From assembly GCA_036386835.1 (NCBI GenBank), contig DASVUX010000028.1:77865-141864 (forward strand): a stretch of DNA of 64,000 nt, read 5' to 3'. Every line of letters begins with the position of its first letter. The first letter of the stretch is position 1. The notes below the pieces were generated by a model. The model made no database searches. It was not told the DNA's origin and saw only the letters and a list, made by a program, of their open reading frames with translations. Position numbers and translations under genes: made by a program. The DNA comes from 2-12-FULL-35-15 sp036386835. Lineage in GTDB: Bacteria; Bacteroidota; Bacteroidia; 2-12-FULL-35-15. Positions 60,594-64,000 of this stretch are shown here, piece after piece.

Positions 60594-63086
60594 TCAGAAT
60601 TTAAAATTCCATGTAATCGAAGGCAATATTCCAAACAGGTAGATCTGCTTGGCATTGATACTGAGATTGCCCTGCGTTACACTTCCTTCATTTGCAAAAT
60701 AAATGATGTATGGATTGTGCCGGTTATAAACATTATAAACACTCAGGTTCCAGCTCGACTCGTAATTTTTCGCCCAGCGTTTCGGTACCCTGATAGTGGA
60801 TACATCTTTCCCCTGCGCCTCATATTTTTTGGTCAGCTTCAATTTTCTGCGTTCGAGCTTTTTTGTGCGGTTAGGCGTATAGGTGGCTGACAGGTCCATC
60901 CTGTGGTAAGGAGGCATCCGGTACGCATTTCTTTCACTGTAATCATAAGTAATATTCCCATCGATCACAAAATAAGATGTAGGAATGGTGATCGCATTCC
61001 CTGTCCCATATACCCATATCATTGAGAAAGACCACCTGTTACTGAGGTCATAGCTCAATACAAGCGAGGCATCGTGCCGCCTGTCGTACTTCGCATAAAA
61101 TTCCTTCCCAAGGTTCAGGTCGGGGAATCTTCTTTTGGTATACGATAATGTATAACCGATCCACCCGTTGAATTTTCCAACTCGTTTTTTTACAAATAAT
61201 TCAACCCCGTATGCCTGACCTTTCCCGTATACAAAATCCCTGTCGGTATTATCATTAACAGAATTCCCGGGGATCGACCCATCCCTGTATTCTATCTGGT
61301 TCTGCAGGTCCTTATAATATACTTCAACGGATGTTTCATATTTATTATCCAGGAAATTCCTGAAATAGCCAACTGAATATTGCGAGCCTTTCTGAGGTTT
61401 AACCACATCGGAAGAAGGAACCCATGTATCTATCGGAAGGGTTACAGCAGATAATGATGCAAGGTGAATGTATTGCAGGTTATAGGTATAAGAAGCTTTC
61501 ACAGAAGATTTTGAATTAAAGCTGTAACGGATGTTAAAGCGCGGTTCAAGCCCGCCATGGTCCGCGACTTTCTGATTTTGTGAATAGTGGATGGTATCCT
61601 TATTTTGCCCGGTGAAGGGATCTTTCACATACCTGTCGAAAGGGCCAACCTGCATAAAGTAGGAATAGCGTAGTCCTAGGTGGACCTTCAGCTTATCGGT
61701 AATATCAAAGTCATCGGAAACGTATGCCGCCATATCATGCGCATGGAGTTTTTTAACACCGCCCAGGTCAAATTCTGTTTCACCCTGCTTTGCAGAAGCG
61801 CTTGTTGGTGTAAATGTGTGAAAGATATAATTGGCCCCGAACTTCACTTCATGCCTTACTGTTGGAAAATAGCCGAAATCCACCTTCGCATTCCAATCAC
61901 GGATCCCTGAAAATAATTTCAATTCAAAACCGCTCTGATCAACACCGAATAAAAATTTATAATCACTGAATATTGCTGATACATTCATAAAGAGCTTGTT
62001 GTTAAACAAGTGATTCCACCTGAGCACACCCGTAGCGTTGCCCCAGGAAACACCAAGTTTAAAATCAGCCGAGGGATCCCCGAAATTCATTACATCCCTT
62101 CCAAAATAACCGCTTGCAAAGAGCCTGTCTTTATCCGATAAACGATAATTGATTTTGGCGTTCACATCATAGAAAAACAATCCGGATTTTTTGAGGCCTT
62201 CGGTCTGGTTATTCTTGATATCCGCGAGATCTATAAAACCTTTTGCAAGTTCTGTAAGATAAGTCCTGCGCGCAGAAACGATAAATGAGCTGACATCCTT
62301 CTTAATCGGGCCCTGTACAGTCAGCCTTGATGAAATTATTCCTATTCCGCCTTCTGCATGATATTCCTTATTGTTCCCTTCCTTCATTGAGATATCAAGC
62401 ACTGAAGCAAGGCGTCCCCCGTATTGTGCAGGCATTCCCCCTTTAATCAGGTTGATGTTCTTAACGGCATCTCCATTGAAAACAGAAAAGAAACCCAGCA
62501 GGTGCGCTGCATTGTAAACCACTGCTTCATCAAGTAGAATAAGATTCTGGTCAGGACCTCCTCCGCGCACATAAAAGCCGCTGTTCCCATCACCGCTTGA
62601 TTTAACTCCCGGAAGCAGCTGAATGGTTTTGAGCACATCCACTTCTCCCATAAATGCCGGAAGCTTTTTGATCTCCTCCATATCCAATTTTACAGTCCCC
62701 ATGGTTGTGCTGGAAACATTCTTATCGCTTTTCTCTGAAGTCACTTCTACCTCTTTTGCATTCACAGCAGTTGGGCTTAATTCAACATTAATGCGCAGAT
62801 CTTTATTAAGGAGTATCTCTTTCTCGTAATTCTGATAACCTACATAAGATACTACGAGATGATATTTTCCTTCTTCCACTGTAATGGAATAAAAGCCGTA
62901 TTGATTGGTATTCCCGCCTTTGAGGAGTTCCTTGACATAAACATTTGCCCCCACACTGTATTCACCGTTGGAAGCATCCTTTACATACCCGCTGATAGTA
63001 AACTTCTGTTTTTGCGCCACTGAAGACGTGATTCCCAGAAGAAGAAAAAAAAGAAAGAAGACTGACCTGAGATGTTTTATTTCCAT
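60594..63086 (-). CDS. TonB-dependent receptor with carboxypeptidase-regulatory N-terminal domain
   Basis: An 830-residue outer-membrane receptor. Signal peptide FFLFFLLLGITSSVAQ; N-terminal regulatory beta domain (about 28-115, SGYVKDASNGEYSVGANVYV); plug (about 120-235) with FMGEVDVLKTIQLLPGVKSS, GNSGFYVRGGGPDQNLILLD and KGGMPAQYGGRLASVLDI; barrel to the C-terminal LFGILPSITWNFKF. It is followed after eight bases by a DUF4249 lipoprotein; such pairs import large substrates such as peptides or glycans. No haem or siderophore signature was noted. Confidence 0.92.
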   Translation of the reverse strand: MEIKHLRSVFFLFFLLLGITSSVAQKQKFTISGYVKDASNGEYSVGANVYVKELLKGGNTNQYGFYSITVEEGKYHLVVSYVGYQNYEKEILLNKDLRINVELSPTAVNAKEVEVTSEKSDKNVSSTTMGTVKLDMEEIKKLPAFMGEVDVLKTIQLLPGVKSSGDGNSGFYVRGGGPDQNLILLDEAVVYNAAHLLGFFSVFNGDAVKNINLIKGGMPAQYGGRLASVLDISMKEGNNKEYHAEGGIGIISSRLTVQGPIKKDVSSFIVSARRTYLTELAKGFIDLADIKNNQTEGLKKSGLFFYDVNAKINYRLSDKDRLFASGYFGRDVMNFGDPSADFKLGVSWGNATGVLRWNHLFNNKLFMNVSAIFSDYKFLFGVDQSGFELKLFSGIRDWNAKVDFGYFPTVRHEVKFGANYIFHTFTPTSASAKQGETEFDLGGVKKLHAHDMAAYVSDDFDITDKLKVHLGLRYSYFMQVGPFDRYVKDPFTGQNKDTIHYSQNQKVADHGGLEPRFNIRYSFNSKSSVKASYTYNLQYIHLASLSAVTLPIDTWVPSSDVVKPQKGSQYSVGYFRNFLDNKYETSVEVYYKDLQNQIEYRDGSIPGNSVNDNTDRDFVYGKGQAYGVELFVKKRVGKFNGWIGYTLSYTKRRFPDLNLGKEFYAKYDRRHDASLVLSYDLSNRWSFSMIWVYGTGNAITIPTSYFVIDGNITYDYSERNAYRMPPYHRMDLSATYTPNRTKKLERRKLKLTKKYEAQGKDVSTIRVPKRWAKNYESSWNLSVYNVYNRHNPYIIYFANEGSVTQGNLSINAKQIYLFGILPSITWNFKF

Positions 63087-63219
63087 ACAATCAATATCAT
63101 CGCAATTTTTGCGGAGTGTAAATTTAGGTTATATATCAAAACAACGGGATGTTAAAATGGTTTACCCTGTAAAGTTCAAACCCGGAAACTTTAACCATCT
63201 ATAAAGTTTCCTTAAAATT

Positions 63220-63249
63220 TTGTATTGCGCTTTCCAAACTTTATTTTTG
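63220..63249 (+). promoter_or_regulatory. Promoter of tRNA-Pro
   Basis: TTG (63220-63222), 19 bases, TATTTTTG (63242-63249). The tRNA begins eight bases after the final G, which sets a local limit on how far transcription starts from this element. Confidence 0.7.
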
Positions 63250-63256
63250 TGCCATC

Positions 63257-63330
63257 CGGGATGTAGCGTAGCCAGGTATCGCGTCAGCATGGGGTGCTGA
63301 AGGTCGTGGGTTCAAATCCCGCCATCCCGA
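63257..63330 (+). tRNA. tRNA-Pro (anticodon GGG)
   Basis: A 74-base cloverleaf without encoded CCA. Acceptor stem CGGGATG pairs with CATCCCG (63323-63329) plus discriminator A. The D stem is GCG/CGC, the anticodon stem TCAGC/GCTGA encloses loop ATGGGGT giving anticodon GGG (reads CCC, and CCU by wobble), the variable loop is AGGTC, and the T stem GTGGG/CCCGC encloses TTCAAAT. All pairs are standard apart from one G-T. It has its own promoter and terminator. Confidence 0.95.
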
Positions 63331-63333
63331 CAA
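63319..63333 (+). repeat. tRNA-Pro 3'-end copy of a 15-base direct repeat
   Basis: CCGCCATCCCGACAA at the tRNA 3' end; an exact second copy is at 63445-63459. Confidence 0.75.
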
Positions 63334-63350
63334 CCGGTCGACAACGACCG

Positions 63351-63386
63351 AACCCCCGGTCGCTGCCGCGCCTGGGGGTTTTCTTT
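63351..63386 (+). terminator. Terminator of tRNA-Pro
   Basis: AACCCCC (63351-63357) pairs with GGGGGTT (63374-63380), followed by a T-rich tail TTTTCTTTT. Confidence 0.88.
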
Positions 63387-63444
63387 TGAATTAATTTATT
63401 ATCAGGCCGGATCCGGCACAGGGCATATTCACAGGGGGCGGAAT

Positions 63445-63459
63445 CCGCCATCCCGACAA
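63445..63459 (+). repeat. Displaced copy of the tRNA-Pro 3' end
   Basis: CCGCCATCCCGACAA, 111 bases after the copy in the tRNA. Preceding bases (GGAAT) also resemble the tRNA T loop. Such copies are left by tRNA-targeting integration; no integrase is present here. Confidence 0.7.
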
Positions 63460-63465
63460 TTTCCT

Positions 63466-63473
63466 TATCTTTG
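63466..63473 (+). promoter_or_regulatory. TAnnTTTG element directly before the 63478 ATG
   Basis: TATCTTTG with four bases to ATG 63478. Predicts a leaderless mRNA. Confidence 0.5.
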
Positions 63474-63477
63474 CGGA

Positions 63478-63822
63478 ATGTTCGGCAAAAACTGCATAAA
63501 AATTATTTTCCTGATGTCATTCTTATGGGCATTTACGGGAAATTGCTTTGCAGTACCGCCTGTTTCAGCGACCAATGAACACTTGCTGGTTAAATATGAA
63601 GCCTCCCCTTTTTCCGAAGGAATTATCGAACCATCGTCAGAGATCTGCAATGCGATGCAGCATCATCAGAATGTAGTTTTGCTGAAAAATATATTTTCCA
63701 ACGTCACATCCGTTTCAGCACTTCCTAAAACCTCAGAAGACCTTATTGCTTACCTGTGGAGCAAAAATCGATATTGGGAAGAAATTCCCGAATATTTATT
63801 GAACCGCAATCTTCTGATCTGA
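63478..63822 (+). CDS. Small exported protein of unknown function
   Basis: A 114-residue protein with a signal peptide (IIFLMSFLWAFTGNCFA). The mature part is about 88 residues (YEASPFSEGIIEPSSEIC, MQHHQNVVLLKNIFSNV, YLWSKNRYWEEIPEYLLNRN), mostly helical; not recognised. The start is supported by the perfect -7 element just upstream. The next small gene on this strand begins about 70 bases later. Confidence 0.55.
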   Translation: MFGKNCIKIIFLMSFLWAFTGNCFAVPPVSATNEHLLVKYEASPFSEGIIEPSSEICNAMQHHQNVVLLKNIFSNVTSVSALPKTSEDLIAYLWSKNRYWEEIPEYLLNRNLLI

Positions 63823-63891
63823 ATCCATCTTTTTTTTGGTAATGTACTATGGGAAACTCCCTGTACTCTATAACTATTAAATAAAGATGTG

Positions 63892-63990
63892 ATGAAAAAT
63901 AATGAAAGCGGTTCCGGGATCGGGCCGGTAGTGATAATTACAGTTGTATTGGTTGGAATATTAATAGTGCTAAAATATCTGATCGGGTAA
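63892..63990 (+). CDS. 32-residue single-span membrane peptide
   Basis: A very short frame: MKNNESGSGIGPVVIITVVL followed by a hydrophobic run to KYLIG and TAA. A hydrophilic start of about 11 residues precedes one membrane segment of about 17 residues. It is of the size and shape of small membrane regulators. The ATG follows GTG in frame, which could also start it. Function unknown; real expression is unproven. Confidence 0.4.
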   Translation: MKNNESGSGIGPVVIITVVLVGILIVLKYLIG

Positions 63991-64000
63991 CCATATGAAT

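Overview
The window is a 64 kb piece of a Bacteroidota chromosome, probably an uncultured or little-studied lineage. This rests on several independent signs. There are secreted proteins with type IX secretion (T9SS) C-terminal domains: one gliding-motility type B domain and one type A domain. There are TonB receptors, one with a carboxypeptidase-regulatory N-terminal domain and a DUF4249 partner, and PD40/SPOR envelope proteins. Many genes are preceded by the Bacteroidota promoter element TAnnTTTG, and Shine-Dalgarno sequences are scarce. No rRNA, CRISPR array, IS element or phage gene was seen. One tRNA gene (Pro, GGG) lies near the right end.

Layout. 1-11.9 kb: a 5'-truncated acyl-CoA ligase, a TMTC-like membrane glycosyltransferase with TPRs, a frameshifted fructosamine kinase, two paralogous TPR-PD40-SPOR proteins flanking a YwbE protein, and a three-gene operon (O-methyltransferase, threonine aldolase, FMN reductase). 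11.9-20.3 kb: a long minus-strand run of hpt, adk (with a histone-H1-like Lys-rich tail), obg, two PAP2 phosphatases, crcB, a phospholipase C/S1-P1-like protein, a PafA-like phosphatase and an MFS transporter. 20.4-31.1 kb: purE, a PorV/PorQ-like barrel with an HhH outer-membrane protein, then a DUF58 / transglutaminase / MoxR / TPR operon. 31.1-34 kb: an accessory patch with REP-like repeats, an S41 peptidase, a gene remnant and a HigBA toxin-antitoxin pair. 34-46 kb: a large gliding-type secreted protein, MATE transporter, ABC-F ATPase, rhomboid protease, a TonB receptor with a small secreted partner, and a DnaJ-like protein. 46.3-50.2 kb: a repeat protein, four related Cys-rich mini-lipoproteins, and the LemA/TPM cluster. 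50.3-53.2 kb: htpG and a WD40 protein. 53.2-57.8 kb: an ECF sigma factor, CnrY-like and CnrX-like proteins, then a YHYH T9SS protein, MbnP and the di-heme enzyme MbnH. 57.8-64 kb: a MORN-repeat protein, trxB, DUF4249 plus TonB receptor, tRNA-Pro, and two small secreted or membrane proteins.

The most promising region is 53.2-57.8 kb. It reads as a self-contained, probably copper-related envelope system: a CnrYXH-like sigma/anti-sigma/periplasmic sensor module in front of MbnP (a protein whose Trp is oxidised to make a copper site), its MauG-like maturase MbnH, and a T9SS-exported YHYH protein. Two sites with the same bipartite sequence (ACCGCA-N18-CGTCTAA) sit before the anti-sigma gene and before the YHYH gene, and may be the promoters of this sigma factor. 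Other notable items are the adenylate kinase with a 172-residue tail containing 66 lysines, the tandem mini-lipoprotein family, a recurring arrangement in which TAnnTTTG lies 5-9 bases before the ATG (predicting leaderless mRNAs), an A7-tract frameshift in fructosamine kinase, and a duplicated 3' end of tRNA-Pro. All functional calls come from reading the sequence by eye; no database search was run.
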